The notes below the pieces were generated by a model. The model worked only from the letters and a program-made list of their open reading frames with translations. It ran no database searches and was not told the origin of the DNA. Of a stretch of 64,000 nt of DNA, positions 50,633 through 58,848 are shown piece after piece; positions within the stretch are counted from its first letter, which is position 1, and every line of letters begins with the position of its first letter. The translations under genes and the position numbers were made by a program. The DNA comes from Butyricicoccus_A sp963620595 (GTDB taxonomy: Bacteria; Bacillota; Clostridia; Oscillospirales; Butyricicoccaceae): NCBI GenBank assembly GCA_963620595.1, contig CAVFAY010000004.1, positions 65,965 through 129,964 of the forward strand, in the 5' to 3' direction.

Positions 50633-51658
50633 ATGGCAAATTTAAAGTTTGGCGTAGTTGGCTGCGGCAGAATTGGTAAGCTGCACATCAATAATCTGCT
50701 TAACAACATCGACGGCGCTGAAGTAGTAGCAGCAGCTGATCCGATGCTGGATAAGTCCGGCGCACGCGAGTGGCTGGCAGAGCGCGGCATCACCAACGTA
50801 TCCACCAACTACATGGACGTTGTAACCAATCCGGATGTTGACGTAGTTATGGTTTGCTCTTCCACCGATACCCATTGCGAGGTTTCCATGGAAGCAGTAA
50901 AGGCTGGAAAGAACGTATTCTGCGAGAAGCCGATCGACTATGATATTGAGAAGATCAAGAAGCTGCTGGCACTGGTAGAAGAGAAGGGCGTAAAGTTCCA
51001 GGTAGGCTTCAACCGCCGCTTCGACCACAACCACAAGGCAGTTGCTGATGCAGTGAAGGAAGGCAAGATTGGCGATCCGCATTACATCAACGTAACTTCC
51101 CGCGATCCGGAGCCACCACCGGCATCTTATGTAGCAGTATCCGGCGGTATCTTCTATGATATGATGATCCATGATTTCGATATGGTTCGTTACCTGTCCG
51201 GTTCTGAGGCAGTAGAGATCTCCGCAGTAGGCTCCTGCTTGGTTAACCCGAACCTGCAGGAAGAGTCCGGCATTCCGGATGTAGATACCGCAGTTGTTAC
51301 CATGAAGCTGGCAAACGGCGCTATCGCTACCATCAACAACTCCCGTCAGGCAGTATACGGCTACGATCAGAGAGTAGAAGTATTCGGTTCTAAGGGCATG
51401 GCTTCTGATAAGAACGATCTGAACTCTACCGCTACCATCACCACTGTTGACGGTGCAGTATCCGAGAAGCCGAAGTGGTTCTTCCTGGAGCGTTACAACG
51501 ATGCATTCATCGAGCAGATCAAGTACTTCATCGACTCCATCGTAAACGACAAGCCGACTGTTGTTGGTGCATATGATGGCCTGCGTCCGGTACTGATGGC
51601 TGCTGCTGCAACCGAGTCCTGCCGCAATGGCGGTGTTTGGGTAAAGGTTGCTGAGTAA
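50633..51658 (+). CDS. iolG: inositol 2-dehydrogenase
   Basis: 341 residues, AAGGAGAG upstream. Gfo/Idh/MocA fold: LKFGVVGCGRIGKLHINNLL, VCSSTDTHCEVSMEAVKAGK, catalytic Lys in FCEKPIDYD, GFNRRFDHNHKAVADAVKEG, TSRDPEPPPASY and FYDMMIHDFDMVRYL, all as in IolG. It oxidises myo-inositol to 2-keto-myo-inositol with NAD, the first step. Adjacent iolE strengthens the call. A more distant paralogue is at 33489. Confidence 0.92.
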   Translation: MANLKFGVVGCGRIGKLHINNLLNNIDGAEVVAAADPMLDKSGAREWLAERGITNVSTNYMDVVTNPDVDVVMVCSSTDTHCEVSMEAVKAGKNVFCEKPIDYDIEKIKKLLALVEEKGVKFQVGFNRRFDHNHKAVADAVKEGKIGDPHYINVTSRDPEPPPASYVAVSGGIFYDMMIHDFDMVRYLSGSEAVEISAVGSCLVNPNLQEESGIPDVDTAVVTMKLANGAIATINNSRQAVYGYDQRVEVFGSKGMASDKNDLNSTATITTVDGAVSEKPKWFFLERYNDAFIEQIKYFIDSIVNDKPTVVGAYDGLRPVLMAAAATESCRNGGVWVKVAE

Positions 51659-51694
51659 TTCACCCAATTACCGAAAACAACACAATACAAAGAG

Positions 51695-51726
51695 AGGCGT
51701 CTCGCGCAAGCGGGACGCCTTTTTTG
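51695..51726 (+). terminator. terminator of iolE-iolG
   Basis: AGGCGTCTCG-CGCAAG-CGGGACGCCT followed by TTTTT. Confidence 0.85.
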
Positions 51727-51842
51727 CCGTCAATCTGTTGACAAGATACTCGCAGTGCGATATGCTAACGAAAGATTTACTGTACCACACAGCTGAAAAT
51801 GCGGCGTGGCATATTGGCGCGTGTGTAGGCGCAGGAAGAAAT

Positions 51843-51871
51843 AAAAAATGGCTCCCCCATTTGGGAGAGCC
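51843..51871 (-). terminator. terminator of the CpXC gene
   Basis: On the - strand GGCTCTCCCAAATGGGGGAGCC is cut as GGCTC...GAGCC arms, followed by T-run ATTTTTTAT. Confidence 0.7.
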
Positions 51872-51878
51872 AACGGTT

Positions 51879-52511
51879 TTAATGCATATCTTTGAGCAGT
51901 TCTAAAGAATCCTTTGCCCAATTCAAATCAATGGTTTGAAAACCACGCGCCGGTGTGTACAGATACTCGCGGACATCATTAGCGAATTTCTGATAGGTTT
52001 CCGGCGGCAGACGCAGATACTGCTCGGCGCCGTCCGGATGCACAAGAACAAACACAAAGCGGCCAGAGGTATCAATGCTGTGGAATACGACATCCACGAC
52101 ATCTACATTGTCGCGGGTGAGCTGCATAATCAAGATGAGTTTCGTGAGTTCCAGTGCCCGATCATCTAAATGCCGTTCCAAAATATTGATTTTTTCGCGG
52201 AATTCATTCGGTGTTTTGGTGGTGCGCAGCGTGTAATCGCTGAGCTGAGAAAAATCACGAGTGTCATCTGCAATTTCACCGTCTGGTGCGAACCATACCA
52301 TGAATTCATTGGCTGGGTCATGATACAGACAGGGGTGCAGCACCAGTGCTGTTTTTTTGCAGTTTGGGCAAGTCCATTCAAAAACGGACAAATCTTCAAC
52401 GCGGCGGCGTGCATCTGGGTCATGGGCGACATTGATGCTCGTCCACATCTGAAGCGGCCCATCTTCGCCGCACTGTGGACAGGTAAACGTATTATTCTGA
52501 ACTTCAGACAT
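51879..52511 (-). CDS. CpXC-domain protein
   Basis: 210 residues. Two Cys pairs, FTCPQCGEDG (about 9-18) and FEWTCPNCKK (about 45-54), form the CpXC zinc-ribbon-like domain. The rest is predicted soluble with no further motif. CpXC proteins are of unknown function. Divergent from the cupin gene with 30 bases between starts, so the promoters overlap. Confidence 0.8.
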   Translation of the reverse strand: MSEVQNNTFTCPQCGEDGPLQMWTSINVAHDPDARRRVEDLSVFEWTCPNCKKTALVLHPCLYHDPANEFMVWFAPDGEIADDTRDFSQLSDYTLRTTKTPNEFREKINILERHLDDRALELTKLILIMQLTRDNVDVVDVVFHSIDTSGRFVFVLVHPDGAEQYLRLPPETYQKFANDVREYLYTPARGFQTIDLNWAKDSLELLKDMH

Positions 52512-52541
52512 AACATAAATCCTTTCTGAGGGAAGAAAACT

Positions 52542-52841
52542 ATGAATTTATTTGACATACCGGAACAATTACCGGAACAAGAGCTGACGGACATCTTACT
52601 GGCCGGACAGACACGTATCGAGCGCATTATTTCCCATGGACAGACATCGGACTGGTATGACCAGTCCGAAGATGAATGGGTGTGCGTCTTACGGGGAGTT
52701 GGCGAACTGACCTATGCGGACGGCAGCAGGCAGCGATTGCACGAAGGCGATACTGTGTACCTTCCGGCGCATTGCCGTCATCGCGTCAGCTACACGAGTG
52801 AGCTGTGTATTTGGCTGTGCGTGTTCCGTCAAGAGGAATAA
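52542..52841 (+). CDS. small cupin-domain protein
   Basis: 99 residues, GAGGGAAG upstream. One cupin barrel: WVCVLRGVGELTYADGSRQR, LHEGDTVYLPAHCRHRVSYT, with His ligands. It probably binds a metal; ligand unknown. Its last 13 bases overlap the end of the convergent HD gene. Confidence 0.85.
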   Translation: MNLFDIPEQLPEQELTDILLAGQTRIERIISHGQTSDWYDQSEDEWVCVLRGVGELTYADGSRQRLHEGDTVYLPAHCRHRVSYTSELCIWLCVFRQEE

Positions 52842-53323
52842 TGAATACGCAGCAGTGTCTTGCCAGTTTTTGTCGCAGCGATTGTCTCGTAAAAACGCTG
52901 GATTTGCTCCTGTGAATACGGCTCTTCAAAGGCGTTGACCAAGAAATCTGCTTCGAGCAAAATCTGATGGTCGATGCCGTCAATCGGCTTGTACACATGG
53001 TGATGCGCGATAAGCCAGCAAATGCGGTCAATGTCCGCTTGTTCAAACGGAAAATCCTTGAGAATTTTCCGCGCCACGGCAGGACCTTCCATTTGCTGAT
53101 ACCGTCCGGCAGAAGAATGATGCACGCGCTCGGCTTCATGAATACCGATGTCATGTAGAACAGCGGCGGCTTCCAGCACGAACTGTGTGTGCGCATCAAT
53201 ATGTTCGCCGTGCGCAATCATGCGGGCATAATTGTGTACCTTGATGAGATGCTGATTGCGCGCCGGATCTGCGCCGTTATATGCACAGGCAGCGAGCAGC
53301 AGTTGAGAAATCTGATGATACAT
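52829..53323 (-). CDS. HD-domain phosphohydrolase
   Basis: 164 residues. HD motif: HLIKVHNYARMIAHGE, EAAAVLHDIGIHEAER (the HD pair), then the third and fourth metal-ligand positions in WLIAHHHVYKP and ILLEADFLVNAFEE. Typical of single-domain HD hydrolases acting on nucleotides or phosphoesters. Substrate unknown. Confidence 0.88.
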   Translation of the reverse strand: MYHQISQLLLAACAYNGADPARNQHLIKVHNYARMIAHGEHIDAHTQFVLEAAAVLHDIGIHEAERVHHSSAGRYQQMEGPAVARKILKDFPFEQADIDRICWLIAHHHVYKPIDGIDHQILLEADFLVNAFEEPYSQEQIQRFYETIAATKTGKTLLRIHYSS

Positions 53324-53354
53324 AAAGAGACCTCCTCTTGTGCAAACAAATTGG

Positions 53355-53384
53355 AAAAATAGCTCCCTCGTGAGGGAGCTATTT
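53355..53384. terminator. palindromic hairpin
   Basis: AAAATAGCTCCCTC-GT-GAGGGAGCTATTTT, perfect and bidirectional. Related in sequence to the GCTCCCTC hairpin at 27.4 kb. No gene is seen from here to 53529. Confidence 0.7.
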
Positions 53385-53529
53385 TGGTTTCTGTTCTATT
53401 TTAGTATAGCATATTCTGTGGGGAAAAGACAAGAGGCTAGAGGATTTCTAACAAGCAGGCTACTAACATATGTTCTACCTGTTCTTGCTTTTGGGGAGAA
53501 AGTGCTTGCAGTCGTTCTGCAAGCGGAGA

Positions 53530-53613
53530 TCAGCGAATTGTACTATCTGCCTGAATGTATGCCGCGAGAAGCGTAGCGATAATGACGGCGAGAAAAATCA
53601 GTCGTTTTTTCAT
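53530..53613 (-). CDS. 27-residue hydrophobic peptide coupled to the VanZ-like gene
   Basis: The ATG at 53613 overlaps the stop of the VanZ-like gene (ATGA). It encodes MKKRLIFLAVIIATLLAAYI plus QADSTIR, a basic start and one hydrophobic segment as in a signal peptide or small membrane peptide. It could be a real micro-protein or the remains of a truncated secreted protein. Confidence 0.35.
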   Translation of the reverse strand: MKKRLIFLAVIIATLLAAYIQADSTIR

Positions 53614-54029
53614 GATAATTTTCCCGATGTATGCTTGCGGATGCAATGCAGTGCAAGACCGCCAAGTAAAAAACCAATGACAGAGAGAATGACAGAACTC
53701 ATGTCAAACACACCGGAGCAAAACAGCGGTTGCAGCCATTCGAGCAAAAAACAGCTGGCAACACAGATTACTCCGAAAATCAGGTTGTTTTTTACAAAGA
53801 ATCTGGTAAAAAATCCGCCGGGAATCATCAGAGCAATATTGGAAAGATAGTTTGACCACTGAAACCTCCAAGTGTACGGATCTATAAGAGGATTCCAGTC
53901 ATACTGCAAAGACCATTCGCTAAAGTGCGGTGACATAGGTTTGACGACTTTGAGGAGAATAACGGCGATTACATATAGAATAAAAAGGACGGTAAAAAGC
54001 AACTTTGTGTTTTTTGATTTGAAATTCAT
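53610..54029 (-). CDS. VanZ-like family membrane protein
   Basis: 139 residues from the ATG at 54029 (GGGAGG upstream). Four hydrophobic helices; SNIALMIPGGFFTRFF, then CFLLEWLQPLFCSGVFDMSSV and IGFLLGGLAL match the VanZ pattern (Glu and Asp in helices 3-4). Function of most relatives is unknown; VanZ itself gives low-level teicoplanin resistance. Confidence 0.82.
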   Translation of the reverse strand: MNFKSKNTKLLFTVLFILYVIAVILLKVVKPMSPHFSEWSLQYDWNPLIDPYTWRFQWSNYLSNIALMIPGGFFTRFFVKNNLIFGVICVASCFLLEWLQPLFCSGVFDMSSVILSVIGFLLGGLALHCIRKHTSGKLS

Positions 54030-54056
54030 AAGATCCTCCCGTTGGCACATTGCAGA

Positions 54057-54317
54057 TTAACCTGCGCTCACTTTGCCGCTCAAGTCGGCGTATTCTCCAT
54101 CAGAGGTTTTCGTAATATACAGATAATATGAGCTTTTTGAATCTAGATTGGTAAATGTTTTTGATGCGTCTGCACTATAAGTAAACTTACCTGTTTTTCC
54201 AATGGGTTCTGTAGATCCGCTAAAGGAACCAACATTTTTACCGCCTTTTTTGTACAAAGTAATTGTAAGTTTTTTCTGAAGTGTATTTCCAATTGTGGTA
54301 TGATAGATTATCCACAT
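54057..54317 (-). pseudogene. fragment of a secreted beta-rich protein
   Basis: 86 codons with TITLYKKGGKNVGSFSGSTE and SSYYLYITKTSDGEYADLSG, the look of an extracellular beta-sandwich C-terminus, but no signal peptide. The ATG lies in the stem of a hairpin (54310-54369) and lacks a ribosome binding site. Most likely the 3' remnant of a longer secreted protein. Confidence 0.45.
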
Positions 54318-54369
54318 AATCCGTACTGCCGTGAAAACGGCAAGGTGTCCAGCCTTTCGGTTTTATGTG
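54310..54369. ncRNA. compact three-way-junction hairpin element
   Basis: On the + strand ATCCACATAATCCG closes with CGGTTTTATGTGGAT. Inside are GCCGT-GAAA-ACGGC, with a GNRA-type loop, and AAGG-TGTCCAG-CCTT. The three stems leave almost no unpaired bases. Strand and class are unknown. Confidence 0.4.
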
Positions 54370-54421
54370 GATTTTTCTATACAATCATATGCATCACTCC
54401 TTTTTATGAGAATGTATATTG

Positions 54422-54667
54422 TTAAAGGTCAATCCAATGAGAATCAACCCAACAATGCTTGGTATCATTCCAACGGCGATATTGTTTTTTGCCGTTGTGC
54501 ATACGATATTTTACAACGATTTTATCTGCACACGGCGAGACAATAGAATTGCTGTCTAGGGTGAGATTAGAATCTTTTGTGACAGAAAGGTCAACTGCCT
54601 GCACGGCGGGAAACGCGGTTGCCAATGAAATCCCCATGAGTAAGGTGCAAAGAAATTTTTTATACAT
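54422..54667 (-). CDS. small secreted protein with YRRWN motif
   Basis: 81 residues. Signal peptide MYKKFLCTLLMGISLATAFP with cleavage near VQA, then a short mature part ending KYRMHNGKKQYRRWNDTKHC and WVDSHWIDL. This Tyr/Trp-rich C-terminal motif recurs, as far as I recall, in small secreted clostridial proteins near BlaI-BlaR1 genes. Function unknown. Same direction as the BlaI-type gene. Confidence 0.6.
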   Translation of the reverse strand: MYKKFLCTLLMGISLATAFPAVQAVDLSVTKDSNLTLDSNSIVSPCADKIVVKYRMHNGKKQYRRWNDTKHCWVDSHWIDL

Positions 54668-54680
54668 ACTTATTCTCCGT

Positions 54681-55133
54681 TCAGATGAATACTGGGAATA
54701 TCCTGAAAAATTTTTGTATTGTCTGCGCTTGGATTTCTTGGAATTGTTCATCTGTATGGATGTCCCAAGGCACTGCATACTTGCGAATGTTTCGTGATAC
54801 ACAACAATATTTGTAAAAATACCGAAGCAAAAAAAGACAGGAGACAAAAAGCCAGACAATTCCCAACGGAATAAAGAATTTCTCATAGAATAACCAATCC
54901 CAGAATGCTGCGTACATGCGCATAGAATAACTGTCAATAATTGTCGTATGCGGCAATTCAAATGGGAAAAATATACGGAGCACGCCACAGAGATAGAGTA
55001 GAATCAGGCTTGAAAATCCCAGAAAATTTGTTTTAGGCATGGTGCGCCGAAACAGATAGAGTACAGAGATAAAGATGCTGCTCCATATTACCGCAGAAAA
55101 GCCGGAGTAGAAATTCAGCTGCATATCAATCAT
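54681..55133 (-). pseudogene. truncated BlaR1/M56-type membrane protein
   Basis: 150 residues starting MIDMQLNFYSGFSAVIWSSI, with three hydrophobic helices and FFIPLGIVWLFVSCLFLLRY, the N-terminal membrane part of BlaR1/M56 peptidases. It overlaps the BlaI-type gene by 8 bases, as in complete blaI-blaR1 pairs. It stops at IQKFFRIFPVFI, before any HExxH protease motif, so the sensor protease domain is missing. Confidence 0.6.
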
Positions 55134-55551
55134 CCCCTGTATCTTCCGATTCGTATTGTTCAATCATTTTTTCCAATTCTTCCAGCAGAGAGGTATCCTG
55201 TTCGGACACGTGCTCCTTTTTCTTGGCAGCTTTTTTGACAAAAGCTACGGCAATTTTTGCAAAGGATGCTGTTGTAACCCCCTGATTTTCCAACAGATCC
55301 GAAATATATTGCTCTTTGTCAAAGCAGGGCAAAAATTGTCTGGAATAGTGAGACCCTTCCTGTACCATGCCGCAGACCGTCAAAAATCCCTTTTTCTGCA
55401 GAGATTGTAACATTTTGTGGATATAATTGGCGCTCCAATTGGTGTCAGATGCCAGCTTGCCAAGTTGCGCGCTGGTCAGTGGTGCTTTTTCTTTCCAAAA
55501 AATGTTCATCAAGCGTTCTTCTGTATTGGATAATGCGTGCGTGCTCATCAT
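55126..55551 (-). CDS. BlaI/MecI/CopY-family transcriptional repressor
   Basis: 141 residues from the ATG at 55551 (GGAAGGTG upstream). Winged helix: LSNTEERLMNIFWKEKAPLT, WSANYIHKMLQSLQKKGFLT, and a C-terminal dimerisation helix rich in Lys/Glu. BlaI repressors are inactivated by proteolysis triggered by a BlaR1 sensor; here the sensor is truncated. Confidence 0.88.
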   Translation of the reverse strand: MMSTHALSNTEERLMNIFWKEKAPLTSAQLGKLASDTNWSANYIHKMLQSLQKKGFLTVCGMVQEGSHYSRQFLPCFDKEQYISDLLENQGVTTASFAKIAVAFVKKAAKKKEHVSEQDTSLLEELEKMIEQYESEDTGDD

Positions 55552-55575
55552 GTATTCACCTTCCTTTCGTGCCAA

Positions 55576-55630
55576 TCACCTAATTGGTGAATTATGGCTA
55601 TAGTATACGTGCTTCTCCTGTGTTTGTCAA
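55576..55630 (-). promoter_or_regulatory. promoter and operator of the BlaI-type operon
   Basis: On the - strand TTGACA (55630-55625), 17 bases, TATACT (55607-55602). The near-palindrome TCACCTAATTGGTGA (55576-55590) lies just downstream of the -10 box, a natural site for autorepression. Confidence 0.75.
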
Positions 55631-55754
55631 GACGAATTCGTATTTCACAAAACATTTACATCTTACCTCGTCCTGCTTCTTGCTTTTTGCTAAACCGTAT
55701 GATTAAATAAAAGTATACCAATGCGGAAGAAAAAGAGAGATGGAGGAGAGTCGT

Positions 55755-56831
55755 ATGGGAAGATCTGGCGCAGGCGGCGGAGGCGGCTTCGGCGGAAGCG
55801 GCGGTTTCAGCGGCGGCGGTCGAAATAGCGGCGGCTTTAGCGGCGGAGGTTTTGGCAGCGGACGCAGCGGACAAGGCGGCTTCGGCGGTGGATTTGGTGG
55901 TCCACCACCTGGCGGATTTGGCGGCCCGCCACCCAGACCGCCGAGATACCACGGACACAGCGGTTTCTGGGAAGGCATGATACTTGGAAGCCTGCTCAAT
56001 GACCGCAGAGGCGGTGGAGGAGGAAACCGACCGCCGAGCAATCGTAACCAGAACAATAACGGCTGCGGCATCGGCTGTTTGATTGTCGTTCTGCTTGTTC
56101 TTGCGCTGGGTATTGTTGCCGTGGCACTTGGCAGCAGTTCCTCGGATTCCGTCACAAAATCGACCGTACAGCGCGAAGCTCTGCCGGCCAGCGCAGTCAA
56201 TGAGACCGACTATTATACCGATGAGGCAGGATGGATCAGCAATAAAAACCAGCTGACCAGCGGCATGAAGGATTTTTATCAGCGCACCGGCGTGCAGCCG
56301 TATCTGTATATTCTCAACGACTTGGACGGCAGCACGACACCGAGCACCACACAGCTTCAGCAGTTCGCAGAGCAGGAATATGATAAGCTGTTCACAGACG
56401 AAGGGCATTTTTTGTTGGTATTCTGTGATACCGGAAGCGGCAGCTACAATTGCGGCTATGCCGTCGGCTCACAGGCAAAGACGATTATGGACAGCGAAGC
56501 GGTCAGCGTGCTGGCGGATTATTTGGATCGCTATTACAGCAGCAATATGGAGGACGAAGAGTTTTTCTCGACCGTGTTCCAAAAGACCGGCGAACGCATT
56601 ATGACGGTGACGAAATCGCAGGCACCGATGGTAATCATTGTGATTGTCATTGCGGGTGCGATTGTCGCTGTGGTATTTCTGCTGTACCATTGGCGTGAAA
56701 AGGCGCGAATCGAAAAGCGCCGCCGTGACAAGGAAATGGAAGACATTTTGCAGACACCGCTGGATAAATTCGGCGATGAGGATGAAGCGGAAAACCTCGC
56801 AAAAAAATACGAGAAAAAGGACAAAAAGTAA
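55755..56831 (+). CDS. TPM-domain membrane protein with Gly-rich N-terminus
   Basis: 358 residues from the ATG at 55755 (GGAGGAGAG upstream). The first 75 residues are almost all Gly, Ser, Phe and Pro in repeated GGFGG/GGFSG units. A membrane helix follows (GCLIVVLLVLALGIVAVALG), then an extracellular TPM-like domain (YTDEAGWISNKNQLTSGMKD, VQPYLYILNDLDG, HFLLVFCDTGSGSY), then a second helix (MVIIVIVIAGAIVAVVFLLY) and a charged tail. The PspA gene 28 bases downstream suggests a role in envelope stress. Confidence 0.75.
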   Translation: MGRSGAGGGGGFGGSGGFSGGGRNSGGFSGGGFGSGRSGQGGFGGGFGGPPPGGFGGPPPRPPRYHGHSGFWEGMILGSLLNDRRGGGGGNRPPSNRNQNNNGCGIGCLIVVLLVLALGIVAVALGSSSSDSVTKSTVQREALPASAVNETDYYTDEAGWISNKNQLTSGMKDFYQRTGVQPYLYILNDLDGSTTPSTTQLQQFAEQEYDKLFTDEGHFLLVFCDTGSGSYNCGYAVGSQAKTIMDSEAVSVLADYLDRYYSSNMEDEEFFSTVFQKTGERIMTVTKSQAPMVIIVIVIAGAIVAVVFLLYHWREKARIEKRRRDKEMEDILQTPLDKFGDEDEAENLAKKYEKKDKK

Positions 56832-56859
56832 TTTCTCAAACGGATTATAGGAGGAAGCT

Positions 56860-57540
56860 ATGGGTATTCTTTCACGATTTGGAGATATTGTGCAGGCAAA
56901 TGTCAATGCTGTGCTCGATAAGATGGAAGATCCGTCTAAAATGATCGACCAGTATCTGCGCGAGCTCAACGAAAATCTCGCAGAGGTCAAAAAAGAGACC
57001 GCCGGCGTGATGGCGGAGGAAACCCGCACAAGACGCTTGATGGAAGAGAATCAGGCGGAAGCTGCGCGGTATGAAAATCTTGCCAAGCAGGCATTGCTGG
57101 CGGGCAACGAAGGCGATGCCAAGGTATTTCTGGCAAAAAAGCAGCAGCTGGAAAGTGCAGGCGCAGGACTTACCGATGCCTACACTGCCGCGCATGAAAA
57201 TGCTGTTAAGATGCGCCAGATGCATGACAAGCTCGTCAGCGATATTGAAACACTCAAATCTCGCCGTGCTATGATTAAGGCGAAGGTTTCTGTGGCAAAG
57301 ACGCAGGAACGCATGAATAAAATCACATCCAATGCCGACAAGGCGCGCGGTGCGATGGGCGCATTTGACCGGATGGAGGACAAGGCAAATCGAATGCTCG
57401 ATGAAGCCAATGCGATGGCAGATCTGAATACCGAACCGGTAGATGAAGCCAAAGCACTGGAGGAAAAATACAGCAAGGGCGCAGCGGATTCCGCTGTAGA
57501 TGCCGAGCTGGAAGCACTCAAGAAGTCCATGGGACTGTAA
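56860..57540 (+). CDS. PspA/IM30 family envelope-stress protein
   Basis: 226 residues, almost entirely coiled coil: MGILSRFGDIVQANVNAVLD (amphipathic membrane-binding start), KMIDQYLRELNENLAEVKKE, LAKKQQLESAGAGL and AKVSVAKTQERMNKI. PspA/Vipp1 proteins polymerise on damaged membranes. Probably co-transcribed with the TPM-domain gene. Confidence 0.9.
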   Translation: MGILSRFGDIVQANVNAVLDKMEDPSKMIDQYLRELNENLAEVKKETAGVMAEETRTRRLMEENQAEAARYENLAKQALLAGNEGDAKVFLAKKQQLESAGAGLTDAYTAAHENAVKMRQMHDKLVSDIETLKSRRAMIKAKVSVAKTQERMNKITSNADKARGAMGAFDRMEDKANRMLDEANAMADLNTEPVDEAKALEEKYSKGAADSAVDAELEALKKSMGL

Positions 57541-57551
57541 GAAACCAGGAG

Positions 57552-57591
57552 AAAAGCACTAGAACCGGTATTTTCCGGAACTAGTGCTTTT
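57552..57591. terminator. bidirectional terminator
   Basis: AAAAGCACTAG and CTAGTGCTTTT arms around AACCGGTATTTTCCGGAA, between convergent pspA-type and thioredoxin genes. Confidence 0.9.
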
Positions 57592-57601
57592 GATTTTGTC
57601 T

Positions 57602-57931
57602 TTACTTTTTCAGCACTTCCTGAATCGCTTCGACAAGCTCAGGCTTGTCACGCAGGCCAATCAGCCGCTTGACTTCCTTGCCTTCCGAATAAATGCTCAC
57701 GGTCGGAATCGACACAACGCGGTGCAGCAGAGCCAGTGTCGGCTGCTCATCAATGTTGATCTTACCAACGCGAATCTTGCCGCAGAATTCCTGTGCCAGT
57801 TCTTCGATGGTAGGAGACAGCATCCGGCAGGGGCCACACCAGTCTGCCCAGTAATCCAGCAGAATCGGCTTGGATGCGTTGACAACTTCTTCCTCGAAAC
57901 TTTCCTGTGTAATATGTAATATTGTAGCCAT
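57602..57931 (-). CDS. trxA: thioredoxin
   Basis: 109 residues from the ATG at 57931. Active site DYWADWCGPCRMLSP with Cys32 and Cys35, and the cis-proline loop VSIPTVSIYSEG. A general disulfide reductase of the cytoplasm. An upstream frame extension lacks a ribosome binding site. Divergent from mrnC. Confidence 0.95.
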   Translation of the reverse strand: MATILHITQESFEEEVVNASKPILLDYWADWCGPCRMLSPTIEELAQEFCGKIRVGKINIDEQPTLALLHRVVSIPTVSIYSEGKEVKRLIGLRDKPELVEAIQEVLKK

Positions 57932-58095
57932 GTTTTTCTCGTCCTTCCTAAAACGTGCGACTGCTTGCAATCTACTGCGAATGCGGTATATAATAATACC
58001 ACTGCATCTCATGCAGAAGCCGTTTGCATTGGGTATTATATATTACCTATTTATTATACCCCGTTTTTATCAAAAAGGGAAAGGTTTTTTGAATT

Positions 58096-58539
58096 ATGAC
58101 AGATTTTTTCCATCCGCTGATGAGCGAGCAGGCACTCAAGCAGTGCAGTTCCCTTGCGCTGGCACATATGGGCGACAGCGTATATGAACTGATGACTCGC
58201 GGATACCTCATTCATTCCGGTCTTGTGACCAACAAAAACCTGCATCGCAAGACCATTCATCTGGTCTGTGCCGGTGCACAGGCTGCCGGTGCGCAGGCAA
58301 TTCTTCCGCTGCTGACCGAGGCGGAACAGGAGGTATTTCGTCACGGACGCAATGCCAAGCCGAAAAGTACACCGAAATCATCTTCCGTTGCAGAATATGC
58401 CCTTGCAACAGCAGTAGAAGCACTGTTTGGCTGGCTGTATCTGCAGGGTTCTTATGATCGGCTCAATGAATTATTTACGGTTTTGCTCCCGGCTGCACAA
58501 GAATGGGCAGACAACCAGAGACCAACCCGCCGTGGCTAA
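58096..58539 (+). CDS. mrnC: Mini-ribonuclease III
   Basis: 147 residues. RNase III-like fold without the double-stranded-RNA-binding domain: LALAHMGDSVYELMTRGYLI with the catalytic Asp, LHRKTIHLVCAGAQA, RHGRNAKPKSTPKS and VAEYALATAVEALFGWLYLQ. In Bacillus it matures 23S rRNA. Length fits the family exactly. Confidence 0.94.
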   Translation: MTDFFHPLMSEQALKQCSSLALAHMGDSVYELMTRGYLIHSGLVTNKNLHRKTIHLVCAGAQAAGAQAILPLLTEAEQEVFRHGRNAKPKSTPKSSSVAEYALATAVEALFGWLYLQGSYDRLNELFTVLLPAAQEWADNQRPTRRG

Positions 58540-58555
58540 TGCCAAGGCGGGTTTT
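58524..58555. terminator. terminator at the end of mrnC
   Basis: AACCCGCC and GGCGGGTT arms with inner TGGC-TAAT-GCCA, then TTTTC. It overlaps the last codons of mrnC and serves the small gene on the other strand as well. Confidence 0.75.
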
Positions 58556-58566
58556 CGTCTGTCGCG

Positions 58567-58689
58567 TTAAGAAAACGAGGTGTTGTTCTTATTGCGGCTG
58601 TTCTTCTGATTCTTGGACTGGTTCTGATTTTGGTTCTGCGACTGGGACTGATTCTGACTCTGCTGATTATTCCTGTTGTTATGGCACAT
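58567..58689 (-). CDS. 40-residue Asn/Gln-rich small protein
   Basis: GAGAGGTGA precedes an ATG at 58689 encoding MCHNNRNNQQSQNQSQSQNQ and then NQNQSKNQKNSRNKNNTSFS, about three quarters Asn, Gln and Ser. Similar low-complexity peptides are found among clostridial spore-associated proteins, but no family is certain. It ends 11 bases from the terminator shared with mrnC. Confidence 0.55.
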   Translation of the reverse strand: MCHNNRNNQQSQNQSQSQNQNQNQSKNQKNSRNKNNTSFS

Positions 58690-58848
58690 TTCTGTGTCAC
58701 CTCTCTTTCTTTTGCCCTTAGTATGACCATGGATTGTGAAAATATACAGTTGCCAAGAGCGTATTCCAATGTTATAATTAGGTGTTGTACACAACGGAAT
58801 TTTTAATAAAATCAGCATGATTTTACGATTATATGGAGGTATCATCCG

